From Myxococcaceae bacterium (GTDB taxonomy: Bacteria > Myxococcota_A > Polyangia > Polyangiales > Ga0077539), in assembly GCA_004297725.1 (NCBI GenBank), contig SCUS01000172.1, positions 1-64,000 on the forward strand: a stretch of DNA of 64,000 bases, read 5' to 3'. Positions 19,415 through 30,985 of this stretch are shown in pieces (position 1 is the first letter of the stretch; each line of letters begins with the position of its first letter). The notes under the pieces were generated by a model, which was given only the letters and a program-made list of their open reading frames with translations, searched no databases and was not told the origin of the DNA. A program made the position numbers and the translations under genes.

Positions 19415-20380
19415 CTACGGAGGCGGCGCGATGGGCGCGCAGGTCGACACGCCGGCCCCCACGATGCGGAAGCCGATGTTGGTCATGTAGGCGGTGTCGA
19501 TCGATCCGTCGGAGGGGCGGTAGCGGGTGACGTTGGTGGTGCGTCCGCCGAGGGCCGACGGGGCGGTGTAGAGGTAGAAGTCCCCGCCCCAGAAGGAGAA
19601 GGCCCACGCCTGCGGGGTCTCGACGCCAGGAATCGGCGTCGACTCGATGATGGCCCCGGTGGCCTTGTCGAGCTGGGCGACCTGCACCGGCGTGGTGGTG
19701 AAGAAGCCGTAGAGGCGCCCGTCGCCGGTGCCGGTGAGCTCGGCGCTCTGTCCGCGGAAGGCGCCGCTGAAGCTGCCGATGACGTGAAGCAATCCCCGCG
19801 AGGGATCGATGCTGCCGAGCCCGGGGCTGCCTCCCCCGAGGGGGTCTCCGGTCGCGGCGACGAAGAGGGTCTCGGCGGTGTTGTCGGCGCTCACGGTGGA
19901 GAAGCCCATGCCCAGGCGAAACCAGCCCGCGGGCATGCGAACGGGCGCCGCGGCGGTGCAGCTCGCGTCGGTGGTGTTCACCCGGTAGATCGATCCCGCG
20001 GAGTCGCCGAGGCCCGACTCGACGTAGTTGACCCAGGCGACGGCGTCGCGGTCGATGGCCATGGAGTTGGGCGACGCGGCGGTGGGGCAGCGCAGCGCCC
20101 CGATGCGGGTGAACTGCCGGAGGTTGGGGCGGAAGCTGTAGAGGTCGTTGCGGTCGGAGAGCACGTAGACGAGCTGCGCGGCCTCGCTGCAGTTGGACGA
20201 GGGCCCCGCGTCCCGGATGGGGATGGGGATCACCCCCCGGTCACCGGGAGGGGTTCCCGCGTCGACGACGGCGGGGGTGCCCGAGTCTCGCCCCGGGGTG
20301 AACACCGTCGGAGGGTCGCTCGCGCAGCCCGCGAGGGCCGACAGGACACCGAGGGAGGCAGCAGTCATCGCGAGGCGCAT
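19415..20380 (-). CDS. Lipoprotein, probable beta-propeller
   Basis: About 321 residues from the second ATG (20380), which starts a standard signal sequence with lipobox LSALAGCAS; the tracked start adds seven residues. A short Asp/Pro linker follows. The rest has repeated short beta-strand patterns (LVYVLSDRNDLYSF, SMAIDRDAVAWVNY, RLYGFFTTTPVQVAQLDKATG, GGDFYLYTAPS) of the kind seen in beta-propeller proteins that report DNA- or sugar-independent surface functions; no enzyme motif is visible. It lies 33 bp downstream of another lipoprotein gene, in the same orientation. Confidence 0.7.
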   Translation of the reverse strand: MRLAMTAASLGVLSALAGCASDPPTVFTPGRDSGTPAVVDAGTPPGDRGVIPIPIRDAGPSSNCSEAAQLVYVLSDRNDLYSFRPNLRQFTRIGALRCPTAASPNSMAIDRDAVAWVNYVESGLGDSAGSIYRVNTTDASCTAAAPVRMPAGWFRLGMGFSTVSADNTAETLFVAATGDPLGGGSPGLGSIDPSRGLLHVIGSFSGAFRGQSAELTGTGDGRLYGFFTTTPVQVAQLDKATGAIIESTPIPGVETPQAWAFSFWGGDFYLYTAPSALGGRTTNVTRYRPSDGSIDTAYMTNIGFRIVGAGVSTCAPIAPPP

Positions 20381-20413
20381 CACGTGGACTCCGTTGGGCA
20401 AGGGCGAAAGGGG

Positions 20414-20854
20414 TCAGCGCGCGGCGCCGACGGGCAGACAGAGCTGGAAGGGGAGGCCCGAGCGGGCGACGCACTGCGTGCCGGGGCCGCAGTTGGCGGT
20501 GGTCTCGCAGACCTCGTAGCACTGGCCCACGCCGGTCTCGGGGGTGTCGGTGGCGCAGCCCACCGGGAAGGTCGAGTGGGTTCCCCGGACGGGGCACGCG
20601 GAGGCGCGGGAGCAGGCGCGGGTGCACATCCGGGCGGGCACCCCGTCGGCGCTGTAGCCGGTGGGAAGGCAGGCGGTGCCGTCGCGGCAGGAGTCGCCCT
20701 CGAAGCAGCGCTCCCACGCGCCCACGGAGGCGTTGACGGGGCGGTCGACGAGCACCGGGACATCGGGCCCGGCGTCGCCCTCGCGGAGCCCGGTGCTGGC
20801 GCCGCAGGCCGTGGTCAGGAGGGAGAGGGCGAGGAGCGCGGAGGAGCGTGTCAT
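20414..20854 (-). CDS. Small Cys-rich lipoprotein
   Basis: A 146-residue protein with a signal sequence and lipobox (LTTACGAS), a short Asp/Pro/Val linker, and ten cysteines in pairs such as CFEGDSC, CTRACSRASAC and CYEVCETTANC. The spacing suggests a small disulfide-rich domain. Function unknown. It sits between the acyl-CoA dehydrogenase gene (58 bp upstream) and the propeller lipoprotein. Confidence 0.7.
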   Translation of the reverse strand: MTRSSALLALSLLTTACGASTGLREGDAGPDVPVLVDRPVNASVGAWERCFEGDSCRDGTACLPTGYSADGVPARMCTRACSRASACPVRGTHSTFPVGCATDTPETGVGQCYEVCETTANCGPGTQCVARSGLPFQLCLPVGAAR

Positions 20855-20912
20855 CGAAGCGACGACGCTACCGCGCGAGCGCGGCGTGGGACAACGGGGA
20901 GGGGAGAGCGGC

Positions 20913-22055
<1,143 letters not shown>

Positions 22056-22155
22056 GCTGTCCTCCATCGCGAACGCCTGGGACGAAAATCGTCGCTGCCC
22101 TACCACGACCCGCGATCGGGGAAAACATCCGCCGCGCCCGGGCGTTGCTGCCGCC

Positions 22156-22998
22156 ATGCGCCCCCTCCTGCTGCTCGCCTCCGTCTCCGCCTGCGCGGGC
22201 CCCCAGCGCCTATGGGCCCGCCCCGACGCCGCCGCCAGCCCCGCCCTCGCCCCGCTGGTCGCCGAGCGCATCGAGCCCGCTGCCCTCCCTCCCGCCGGGG
22301 ACGACGGCGCCATCGCCAGCGCCGACGGGCGCAGCCGCACCCGCCCGGGACACTGCACCCCCGAGGCGGAGGCCCCGCGCAACCAGAGCGAGCCCGAGGT
22401 GGTCGGCTGCACCTTCACCCCGGAGCGCTCGTGGCGGGAGTGGCGCTACCCCGGCGCCGGCGACCTGCTCGACGTCTACGACGGCGTGGCCCTCATCGCG
22501 CAGTCCTCGCCCTCCGGGGTGCTCGACGTGGTGCGCTACGACATCGACCAGGGCGTCGCCAGGGTGCTCACCCTGCCGGAGCCCACCGCGCGCTGGCGCC
22601 GGGCGGGCTTTACCCGATCGGGTATGCTGGTCGGTCTGGTGCGGACGGGCACCGCGGAGCGCCCGGGGACGAGCTGGGTGAGGGGTCCGTTGAGCGGACC
22701 GTTCACCATGGAGGCCCTCCCGATGGAGGCCGACGACCTGGGGGTGGAGGGCGACCTCGGGGTGTGCGTGGGGGCCTCCGGGGCGGCGGTGGTCTCCCCG
22801 CTGGGGTGGTCCCGCGGGGTGCAGATGCCGCCCGGGACGCTGCGCGGCGCGGCCTCGGGGCCGGGCGTGGGCAGGGCGGGGGAGCGGGTGCGCTGCGAGG
22901 AGGGGCAGTGCGTCATCGACGGGGTGGCCCGCGTCACGCTTCGGGGGCGGGGAGGTGGCAACGATCCCGCGGGCACGTCGGGTCGCGACACACATTGA
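22156..22998 (+). CDS. Putative lipoprotein of unknown function
   Basis: A 280-residue protein from ATG 22156, the first start that gives a signal sequence ([10 protein letters not shown], lipobox-like). The mature part has Asp/Gly-rich strands ([32 protein letters not shown]) that may belong to a beta-propeller. Four cysteines are visible. The gene contains the palindrome TACCCGATCGGGTA at 22611. It diverges from the acyl-CoA dehydrogenase gene by 100 bp and ends about 150 bp before the kinase gene. The family is not recognised. Confidence 0.6.
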   Translation: MRPLLLLASVSACAGPQRLWARPDAAASPALAPLVAERIEPAALPPAGDDGAIASADGRSRTRPGHCTPEAEAPRNQSEPEVVGCTFTPERSWREWRYPGAGDLLDVYDGVALIAQSSPSGVLDVVRYDIDQGVARVLTLPEPTARWRRAGFTRSGMLVGLVRTGTAERPGTSWVRGPLSGPFTMEALPMEADDLGVEGDLGVCVGASGAAVVSPLGWSRGVQMPPGTLRGAASGPGVGRAGERVRCEEGQCVIDGVARVTLRGRGGGNDPAGTSGRDTH

Positions 22999-23147
22999 GA
23001 AAGCGCTGCGGCTTCTGGTACCAATCCCGCGCACCACTGGCGGCAAACGGTCGGCCGATCGGTGTGACGAATGAGGTCGATGTCCATCGAGTTGAGAAGC
23101 GCCGCGGGTCGCGGGGTTTCTGGTGATGAACCGGGACTTTCGGTAAC

Positions 23148-25028
23148 GTGAGCCTCCCTGTGCCCGCGGTAGCCTGCCCATTCTGTGGAAGCGACCACCC
23201 GGACGGCACCTTTGTCTGTCCGAACACCAATCGGCGGCTGCAAGGGCTGCTTCCGACGGGCACGTCCATCGAGGGCAAGTACCGCATCGAGGGGATCATC
23301 GGCGTCGGCGGGATGGGCGTCGTCTACCGGGCCGAGCAGACGAAGATCAACCGCCTCGTCGCGCTGAAGATGCTGCTCCCGGAGTACACCGTGTACCCCG
23401 ACCTGGTGGCGAGGGTGGAGCGTGAAGCCCGCACCGCGGGGCAGATAGACCACCCCAACGTGGTGACCATCACCGACCTCGGGGTGACCACGGAGTTCGG
23501 GCCGTACATCGCCATGGAACTCCTGCGCGGGCAGGAGCTGGCCACGGTGGTGGAGAACGCCGGGGGGAGGCTCGACCCGGCGGAGGCGGTGGACGTGATC
23601 CGGCAGGTGCTCGCGGGCCTGGAGGCCGCCCACAAGAAGGGCGTCATCCACCGCGACCTGAAGCCCGAGAACATCTTCCTGAGCACCGACGACGAGGGCA
23701 AGCGCCGGGTGAAGGTGCTCGACTTCGGCATCTCCAAGCTGCGCGACGACAAGGAGCTCAACTCCCTCACCCGCACCGGCACCGTCATGGGGACGCCGCA
23801 GTTCATGGCCCCCGAGCAGGCCGCCGGGGCGCGCGACCAGGACGCCCGCATCGACCTCTACGCCACCGGCGCCGTGCTCTACGCCGTGCTCTGCAACGGG
23901 CTCCCCTACGAGGCGGAGAACTACAACCTCCTCATCAGCGAGATCCTCAACAAGGCGCCGATCCAGATCCTCCAGCGCAACGCCTCGCTCGACCCGCGGC
24001 TCGCGAGCATCGTGATGAAGTCCATCGCGAAGAAGCCCGAGGCCCGCTACCAGTCGGCGCGCGAGATGGCCGAGGCGCTCACCGCCTGGTACGACAACCG
24101 CAACGCGCCGATCCCCGCCACGGCGCCGCGCAGCTCGATCTCCCGCACCTCGGGGATGCTCTCCCAGGACACCCCGGTCTTCGACCTGCGCCGAGGGGTG
24201 CCGCGGCCGCCGTCGCCCAGCGCCCCGGAGTTCTCGCCCGACGACCCGGAGTACCTCGACCGCGGCGAGGCCACGGTGATGGTCCCGGTGCCGTTTCGCG
24301 GCGAGGAGAACAACGACGCCCACGTCGCCCCGGCGGACGACTTCTTCGACGACGACGGCAACGCCCCGCCCACCATGCGCCCGGCGCACTCCCCGTCGCG
24401 CCCGTCGCCGCCGCCGTCCACCCCGCGCCGCTCCCCTCCGCCGCCGGAGGAGCCGCGGGTGTCCATCCCCGAGCCCTCGGTGCTGCTGGAGTCTCCCCTC
24501 GACGCCCCGCCGATCGTGCTGCTCCAGGCCCCGAAGCCCCCGCCCTCGGACGAGACCTGGGCGCAGCTCCGCACCGACCTCACCCCCAAGCGCGACGTGC
24601 TCATGGACGAGGTGCACGCCGAGCGCCGCTCCCGCAGCCGCGGGGTCTACGTCTTCATGGCGCTGGCGGTGCTCGCCCTCGGCGTCGTGGCCTTCCGAGC
24701 GCTCGCTCCGACGCTCTGGTACCGATGGGTCCCCGGGGCCCGCGAGGAGCGCGTCATCCCGCCCCCGCCGTCGACCGTGAGCATCAGCGACCCGGTGCGC
24801 TTCGTCCCCGTGGTCGACGCCTCCGCGCCCCTCGACGTGGGCCCGGCTGTCGTCGACGTCGGCCCGGCCATCGTCGCCCCGGCGAGCGACGCGCACGTGC
24901 CCACCGACGCCACCGCCGCGCCGGCTGCCGACGCGCCCGCCGCCCCCTCGCAGGACGCCGCGACGGTGAGCGCCGACGCCCCCGCGGCGCCGAGCGACGC
25001 CGCCCGCCGCCGCCGCCGCCATCGCTGA
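23148..25028 (+). CDS. Transmembrane Ser/Thr kinase with N-terminal zinc ribbon
   Basis: A 626-residue Hanks-type kinase starting with GTG. Residues 9-30 are a zinc ribbon (CPFCGSDHPDGTFVC). The kinase domain (about 43-310) has GVGGMGVVYRA, VALKML, HRDLKPENI, DFGISKL and APEQAAG. A long Pro/Asp-rich linker of 180 residues leads to one membrane span (VYVFMALAVLALGVVAFRAL) and a short Ala/Asp/Pro tail ending in an Arg/His cluster. It shares the zinc-ribbon-kinase arrangement with the kinase at 565-2322. Convergent with rlmH, 10 bp apart. Confidence 0.92.
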   Translation: MSLPVPAVACPFCGSDHPDGTFVCPNTNRRLQGLLPTGTSIEGKYRIEGIIGVGGMGVVYRAEQTKINRLVALKMLLPEYTVYPDLVARVEREARTAGQIDHPNVVTITDLGVTTEFGPYIAMELLRGQELATVVENAGGRLDPAEAVDVIRQVLAGLEAAHKKGVIHRDLKPENIFLSTDDEGKRRVKVLDFGISKLRDDKELNSLTRTGTVMGTPQFMAPEQAAGARDQDARIDLYATGAVLYAVLCNGLPYEAENYNLLISEILNKAPIQILQRNASLDPRLASIVMKSIAKKPEARYQSAREMAEALTAWYDNRNAPIPATAPRSSISRTSGMLSQDTPVFDLRRGVPRPPSPSAPEFSPDDPEYLDRGEATVMVPVPFRGEENNDAHVAPADDFFDDDGNAPPTMRPAHSPSRPSPPPSTPRRSPPPPEEPRVSIPEPSVLLESPLDAPPIVLLQAPKPPPSDETWAQLRTDLTPKRDVLMDEVHAERRSRSRGVYVFMALAVLALGVVAFRALAPTLWYRWVPGAREERVIPPPPSTVSISDPVRFVPVVDASAPLDVGPAVVDVGPAIVAPASDAHVPTDATAAPAADAPAAPSQDAATVSADAPAAPSDAARRRRRHR

Positions 25029-25037
25029 GCCCTCTCG

Positions 25038-25484
25038 CTACTTGTTGTAGGGCTCGCCGCGGATGATCGAGAACGCGCGGTAGACCTGCTCGGCCAGGAT
25101 CAGCCGCGCCAGCCGATGGGGCAGGGTCATCGCGCCGAGAGAGAGCCGCCAGCGGGCCCTGGCGCGCACCGCGGGGGGGAGCCCCTCCGCGCCGCCGATG
25201 GCGAACACCGGCACCACCGCGCGGCGCATGGCGTCGTCGACCTTCGCGGCGAAGGCCTCGGACGACAGGGTCTTCCCTTCGATCTCCAGGGTGACCAGCT
25301 CGGCGCGCTCGCCCTGGGCCGCGAGGCAGCGCTCGAACTGCGCCACCACGCGGTCTTCCCGGTCGTCCTTGAGCTCGACCTCGGCGAGCTCCGCGTAGCG
25401 ACGCACCCGGCCGTAGTACTCGTCGAGGAGCGCGCGGAGCTCGGGCTCCTTCACGCGCCCCACCGCGGCGACCACCAGCTTCAC
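25038..25484 (-). CDS. rlmH: 23S rRNA (pseudouridine1915-N3)-methyltransferase RlmH
   Basis: A SPOUT methyltransferase acting on helix 69 of 23S rRNA. The GTG at 25484 overlaps the rsfS stop (GTGA) and gives 148 residues, close to the E. coli length of 155. The SAM-binding knot reads VFAIGGAEGLPPAV and LSLGAMTLPHRLARLILAEQ, and the C-terminal family signature ends in GEPYNK, comparable to the usual PYHK. The tracked ORF start 49 codons upstream lies in rsfS and is rejected. rsfS-rlmH is a widely conserved gene pair. Confidence 0.93.
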   Translation of the reverse strand: MKLVVAAVGRVKEPELRALLDEYYGRVRRYAELAEVELKDDREDRVVAQFERCLAAQGERAELVTLEIEGKTLSSEAFAAKVDDAMRRAVVPVFAIGGAEGLPPAVRARARWRLSLGAMTLPHRLARLILAEQVYRAFSIIRGEPYNK

Positions 25485-26323
25485 GTGGTCGGGGCGGCTC
25501 CGTCGGCGTGCGAGGCCCCCTCGAAGGGCACGCGCGTGGCGTCCATCCAGAGCCCCTCGAGGTCGTAGTAGCGCCGGGCCTCGTCGACGAAGACGTGGAC
25601 GATCACGTCGCTGTAGTCGACGAGCACCCACTGCCCCTGCTGCATGCCCTCGACGCTGGTCGGGCGGTGGCCCTTCTCCTTCAGCGACTCGATGACGCCG
25701 TCGGCGACCGAGCGCACCTGCCGGTCGCTGCGGCCGGACATCAGCACCAGGAAGTCGGCGTAGTCCACCTTCTCCCCGATATCGAGGATCTCGATGCGCT
25801 CGGCCTTCTTGTCGAGGCCGGCGGCGGCGATGAGCTTGGCCAGCTCGCGCGCGCCGTCGCGGCGGAGGGCGGCGGCGTCCGGCGTCGAGGCCGAAAGCTC
25901 AGGCCGCTTGCGGGGCTTGGGCTTCGGCGCGGAGTCGGTCTTGGGCTTCTTCTTCGCGGGGGGCGCCTTCGCGGGGGCCGCCTTCGCGGGGGCCGCCTTC
26001 TTCGCAGGCGCTGCCTTCGCGGTGCCAGGGCGCGGGCCGCTGGCCTTCTTCGCGACGCGGAGCGCGGCGTTCTTCTTCTTCTCCTTCTTCTGCTCGATCT
26101 CGGCGCGGGTGAGCGTCGGCTTCGCCTTCACGGGGGCCGCCTTCGCGGGCGCGGCCTTCTTCGCAGGGGCTGCCTTCGCAGGGGCTGCCTTCGCAGGGGC
26201 TGCCTTCTTCGCGGGGGCTGCCTTCTTCGCGGGTGCGGCCTTGCTGGCGGCGGGCTTCCTGGTGGTGCTCGCCGCGGGCTTCGCGGTGGAGGTCTTCTTG
26301 CGCGGGGACTTTGCTTCGGCCAT
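25481..26323 (-). CDS. rsfS: Ribosomal silencing factor RsfS with histone H1-like N-terminal extension
   Basis: The C-terminal 125 residues are RsfS (Iojap/DUF143), which binds L14 and blocks subunit joining: KAERIEILDIGEKVDYADFLVLM, SDRQVRSVADGV, and WVLVDYSDVIVHVF. Normal RsfS is 105-130 residues, but this protein is 280 residues from ATG 26323 because of a Lys/Ala/Pro-rich N-terminal region of about 155 residues with AAPAKKAAPAK repeats, like histone H1 or bacterial HU-tail proteins. The tail is in frame without a stop and keeps codon usage like its surroundings. I infer nucleic-acid binding by the tail, rRNA being the natural target. Upstream of rlmH by a 4-bp overlap. Confidence 0.9.
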   Translation of the reverse strand: MAEAKSPRKKTSTAKPAASTTRKPAASKAAPAKKAAPAKKAAPAKAAPAKAAPAKKAAPAKAAPVKAKPTLTRAEIEQKKEKKKNAALRVAKKASGPRPGTAKAAPAKKAAPAKAAPAKAPPAKKKPKTDSAPKPKPRKRPELSASTPDAAALRRDGARELAKLIAAAGLDKKAERIEILDIGEKVDYADFLVLMSGRSDRQVRSVADGVIESLKEKGHRPTSVEGMQQGQWVLVDYSDVIVHVFVDEARRYYDLEGLWMDATRVPFEGASHADGAAPTT

Positions 26324-26448
26324 GACTCGCCTGCTTGTCGACGCCGCGGAACCTGTGGCACGCACCGGCGCGCCCCGCGGACTTCACCGCGGAGCATCGC
26401 ACCACACCCGACGCCGACACCACAAGAAGCGTCACCCCAGGCGGACCC

Positions 26449-27546
<1,098 letters not shown>

Positions 27547-27743
27547 AAGTTCTCGACAGCGACGGCATGACCGCCGTCCCTCCGTCGGAGGCCAATCCGC
27601 TGGATATCGCCGCGGGCGGTTGACCACGGGGGGCAGGGTTTGGTTCATTGCCCGATGCTGGCGCGAGGAGGCTGGTGGGTGACCGCGATGGTTCGCGAGG
27701 GTACCCGCCCTTCTGCGCCACCTTGCGTAGGAGAGCAGTACCC

Positions 27744-30700
27744 TTGAAGTCACAGAACAAACTCTGGTGGCTCGTCCCCGCGTTGTTCGCGGCGGCATGT
27801 AGCGACAACGTCAACAACACCCCCGTCGACACAGACGTTCCCGTCGTGAAGGACACGGGCGGTGCCACGGACCTCGGCAGCGACTCGGGCACGCCGGCGG
27901 ACGACACGGGCGGCGCGGTCGACAGCGGCACGCCGACGGAGGACACCGGCACCCCGACCGAGGACACCGGCAAGCCGGTCGACAGCGGCACCCCCGCGGA
28001 CGACACCGGGGCGGCGGTCGACGGCGGCACCCCCGCGGACGACACCGGGGCGGCGGTCGACAGCGGCACCCCCGCGGACGACACGGGCGGCGCGGTCGAC
28101 AGCGGCACCCCCGCGGACGACACCGGCCCCCGGCCGGACGTCCCGACCTGCACCTCGGGCCAGAGCTTCTGCGGCACCGGCTGCGTCGACACCAACACCG
28201 ACAACACCAACTGCGGCACCTGCGGCGTCGCCTGCGCGGCGGGCCAGAGCTGTCAGGTCGGCCTCTGCCGACGGAGCTGCTCGGCGGGCCAGAGCCTCTG
28301 CGGCGACGTCTGCTCCACCCTCGACAGCGACCCCGCCAACTGCGGCTCCTGCGGCACCGCGTGCCCGGCCGGGCAGATGTGCTCCGCGGGCCGCTGCGCG
28401 CTCACCTGCGCGGCGCCTCGCACGGTCTGCACCTCCGCGGCGGGCGTCATGAACTGCGTCGACACGCTCACCGACGCGGCCAACTGCGGCGCGTGCGGCA
28501 ACGCGTGCTCGACCGGCCAGAGCTGCGTCGCCGGAGCCTGCCGCCTGGTCTGCCCGGCGGGTCAGACCGAGTGCAGCAACGCCTGCGTCGACACCCAGAC
28601 CAGCAACGCCAACTGCGGCGCCTGCGGCACCGCCTGCGCGACGGGCCAGTCGTGCGCGGCGGGCGTCTGCCGACGCAACTGCGGAGCGGGTGAGACCCTC
28701 TGCGGCGACGCCTGCGTCAACACCCAGACCAGCGGCACCCACTGCGGCGCCTGCGGTCGCACCTGCCCGTCGGGCCAGAGCTGCGCCGCCGGGGCCTGCG
28801 TCTGCCCGATGGGCCAGACCCTCTGCGGCGCGGCCTGCATCGACACCCAGACCAGCGTCGCCAACTGCGGCGCGTGCGGCCGCACCTGCACCGCGGGCCA
28901 GACCTGCACCGCGGGCGCCTGCGTCACCGGCGCTCCGGCCAATGACCTCCCGACCGGCGCGGTGGTGATCAGCCTCGCGACGCCCGCGTCGACGATCATG
29001 GGCACCACCACCTCCGCGACCAACCAGTCCGGCTGCGGCGGCGCGGACGTGTACTACCGCTTCACGCTGGCCCGCCGCGAGGTCGTCTACGTCGACACCT
29101 TCGGCACCGCCTACGACACCGAGCTGGCCTTCGCGCCCGCCTCGGGCACCGGCACCATCACCGGCACCTGCACCGACGACAGCTGCGGCGGCACCCAGTC
29201 GCAGCTCGCGCGCGTGCTCGACGCCGGCACCTACTACGTGGTGGTGTCAGGCTACAGCACCAACAGCGGGCCCTTCACGCTGCACTTCCAGCACCTGCCC
29301 ATCGGCAGCGGCGCGGTGACGCAGATCACCTCGCTCTCCGCCGGAACCCAGACCTTCATGGGCACCACCAGCGGCACCGGCGTGCTCACCCAGAGCTGCA
29401 CCAGCGCCGCCGGTCCGGAGACCAGCTACTGGTTCATGACCTGCCCGACCTTCGCCGCGACCCAGTTCAACGCCGCGACCTGCGGCGCCGCGACCTGGGA
29501 CACCGTGCTCGAGCAGCGCAGCGCCGCCCGCTCCGCGAACATCTGCAACGACGACGGCTGCGGCGCGCAGTCGACCATCACCGGCACCCTCGCCAGCGGC
29601 GCCGGCCTGCACTCGCTCTACGTCGACGGCTACGGCGCCGGCTCGGCGGGCCCGTACACCCTCAGCCTGACCTTCGGCACCTGCCCGACGGGCCAGAACT
29701 TCTGCGGCACCGCCTGCGTCAGCCTCCAGACCAGCGCCACCAACTGCGGCGCCTGCGGCACCGTCTGCGCTGCCCCGGTCGGCGGCACCACCGCCTGCGT
29801 GGCCGGCGCCTGCGTGCGCTCGTGTCCGGCGGGCCAGCTCAACTGCGGCGGCACCTGCCGCGCGGTCGCCACCGACGCCAGCAACTGCGGCGCCTGCGGC
29901 ACCGTATGCGCCGCCCCGGTCGGCGGCACCACCGCCTGCGTGGCCGGCGCCTGCGTGCCCTCCTGCCCGGCGGGCCTCACCAACTGCGGCGGCACCTGCC
30001 GCAACCTCGCGACGGACAGCGCCAACTGCGGCGCCTGCGGCGCGGCGTGCGTGGCCCCGACGACCTGCGCCTCGGGCGCCTGCCGCGCCTCGAACGAGAC
30101 CTGCGCGACCCCGGCGGCCTACTCCGTCGGCGGCACCGTGATGGGCAACACCGCCACGGCGCAGAACAACCACACCTCGACCTGCGGCGCCGGCGGCCCC
30201 GGGCGCGACGTGACCTACTCGGTCGTGTTCGACGGCTCGCCCCGCACGTACACGTTCACCTCCAACACCACGGGCTTCGACGGCGTGCTGCACGTGCACA
30301 ACGCCGCGGCCTGCACCACGAGCGACGAGGTCGCCTGCAACGACGACGACGGCTCCACCTCGCGCAGCACCGTGCAGCTGGTGAACCCCCCGGCGGGCAC
30401 CTACCTCATCGTCCAGGACGCCTACGCCACCAACGGCGGCGGCGCCTTCACGCTGACCTCCTCGTCGGTGGCGCTCAACAACGACACCTGCGCCAGCCCC
30501 TCGGCCATCACCCGCAACGGGCGCTACATCGGCACCACCGCCGGGCGCGCCGCCAACTACAGCGGCGCGTGCAACAGCAACACCGCGCCGGACGTGGTCT
30601 ACGCCATCACCGCGACCCGCTCGGGCACCATCACCGTCGACACCTCGGGCTCGGCCTACGACACGGTGCTCTACGTGGGCAACACCTGCGGCGGCAGCAC

Positions 30701-30845
30701 CCTCGGCTGCAACGACGACACCGCGGGCCTCGGTCTCCAGTCGCGGGTCGCCTTCGCGGCCACCGCGGGCACGACCTACTACGTGGTCGTCGACGGCTAC
30801 AGCACCAACAGCGGCGCGTACGTCCTGAACGTCAGCGGCCTCTGA
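27744..30845 (+). CDS. Giant Cys-rich lipoprotein with four PPC-like domains
   Basis: A 1033-residue lipoprotein. The start is TTG 27744, with GGAG nine bases upstream and a following signal sequence (LFAAACSD lipobox). A stalk of 13-residue repeats (DTGAAVDSGTPAD) spans residues about 30-130. Nine Cys-rich modules of the form CGxxCVDTxTDxxNCGxCGxxC are arranged as six, then three. Four beta-sandwich domains of the PPC type are visible, for example VYYRFTLARREVVYVDTFGTAYDTEL and VVYAITATRSGTITVDTSGSAYDT, each ending in YYVVVxGYSTNSG. It is probably an outer surface protein; adhesion or structural role are guesses. A GC-rich hairpin follows at 30857. Confidence 0.8.
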   Translation: MKSQNKLWWLVPALFAAACSDNVNNTPVDTDVPVVKDTGGATDLGSDSGTPADDTGGAVDSGTPTEDTGTPTEDTGKPVDSGTPADDTGAAVDGGTPADDTGAAVDSGTPADDTGGAVDSGTPADDTGPRPDVPTCTSGQSFCGTGCVDTNTDNTNCGTCGVACAAGQSCQVGLCRRSCSAGQSLCGDVCSTLDSDPANCGSCGTACPAGQMCSAGRCALTCAAPRTVCTSAAGVMNCVDTLTDAANCGACGNACSTGQSCVAGACRLVCPAGQTECSNACVDTQTSNANCGACGTACATGQSCAAGVCRRNCGAGETLCGDACVNTQTSGTHCGACGRTCPSGQSCAAGACVCPMGQTLCGAACIDTQTSVANCGACGRTCTAGQTCTAGACVTGAPANDLPTGAVVISLATPASTIMGTTTSATNQSGCGGADVYYRFTLARREVVYVDTFGTAYDTELAFAPASGTGTITGTCTDDSCGGTQSQLARVLDAGTYYVVVSGYSTNSGPFTLHFQHLPIGSGAVTQITSLSAGTQTFMGTTSGTGVLTQSCTSAAGPETSYWFMTCPTFAATQFNAATCGAATWDTVLEQRSAARSANICNDDGCGAQSTITGTLASGAGLHSLYVDGYGAGSAGPYTLSLTFGTCPTGQNFCGTACVSLQTSATNCGACGTVCAAPVGGTTACVAGACVRSCPAGQLNCGGTCRAVATDASNCGACGTVCAAPVGGTTACVAGACVPSCPAGLTNCGGTCRNLATDSANCGACGAACVAPTTCASGACRASNETCATPAAYSVGGTVMGNTATAQNNHTSTCGAGGPGRDVTYSVVFDGSPRTYTFTSNTTGFDGVLHVHNAAACTTSDEVACNDDDGSTSRSTVQLVNPPAGTYLIVQDAYATNGGGAFTLTSSSVALNNDTCASPSAITRNGRYIGTTAGRAANYSGACNSNTAPDVVYAITATRSGTITVDTSGSAYDTVLYVGNTCGGSTLGCNDDTAGLGLQSRVAFAATAGTTYYVVVDGYSTNSGAYVLNVSGL
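29741..30022 (+). repeat. Two tandem 141-bp modules inside the giant lipoprotein gene
   Basis: The 141-bp segment starting CAACTGCGGCGCCTGCGG at 29741 recurs at 29882 with most bases identical, including an uninterrupted stretch coding for APVGGTTACVAGAC. A third, more diverged copy starts at 30023. The unit encodes one 47-residue Cys-rich module, so the array grew by whole-module duplication. Confidence 0.8.
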
Positions 30846-30856
30846 TCCCCGCCTGA

Positions 30857-30881
30857 GCGCGGCGGCGTCCGATCGCCGCGC
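30857..30881 (+). terminator. GC-rich hairpin after the giant lipoprotein gene
   Basis: GCGCGGCG pairs with CGCCGCGC across a nine-base loop, 11 bp after the stop codon. There is no T tract, so it is only a possible terminator. Confidence 0.4.
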
Positions 30882-30985
30882 ATCCCCAACCCCCCTCCAT
30901 CCCTGATTCCCGGTCGTTTCTCGGGAGATTCCCCGGTGCGCGATCGTCGCCATCGGGGGAGCGCTTCGACTAGGATGCGCGCCGC

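Noticed and set aside
18952-19607. Minus-strand and plus-strand ORFs in element 3
   Set aside because: Repeat-derived (runs like GERPTTSSQRG repeated); identical peptides are found in element 2.
25485-25631. Longer start for RlmH
   Set aside because: Those codons are an alternative frame of rsfS; the GTG overlapping the rsfS stop gives the family length.
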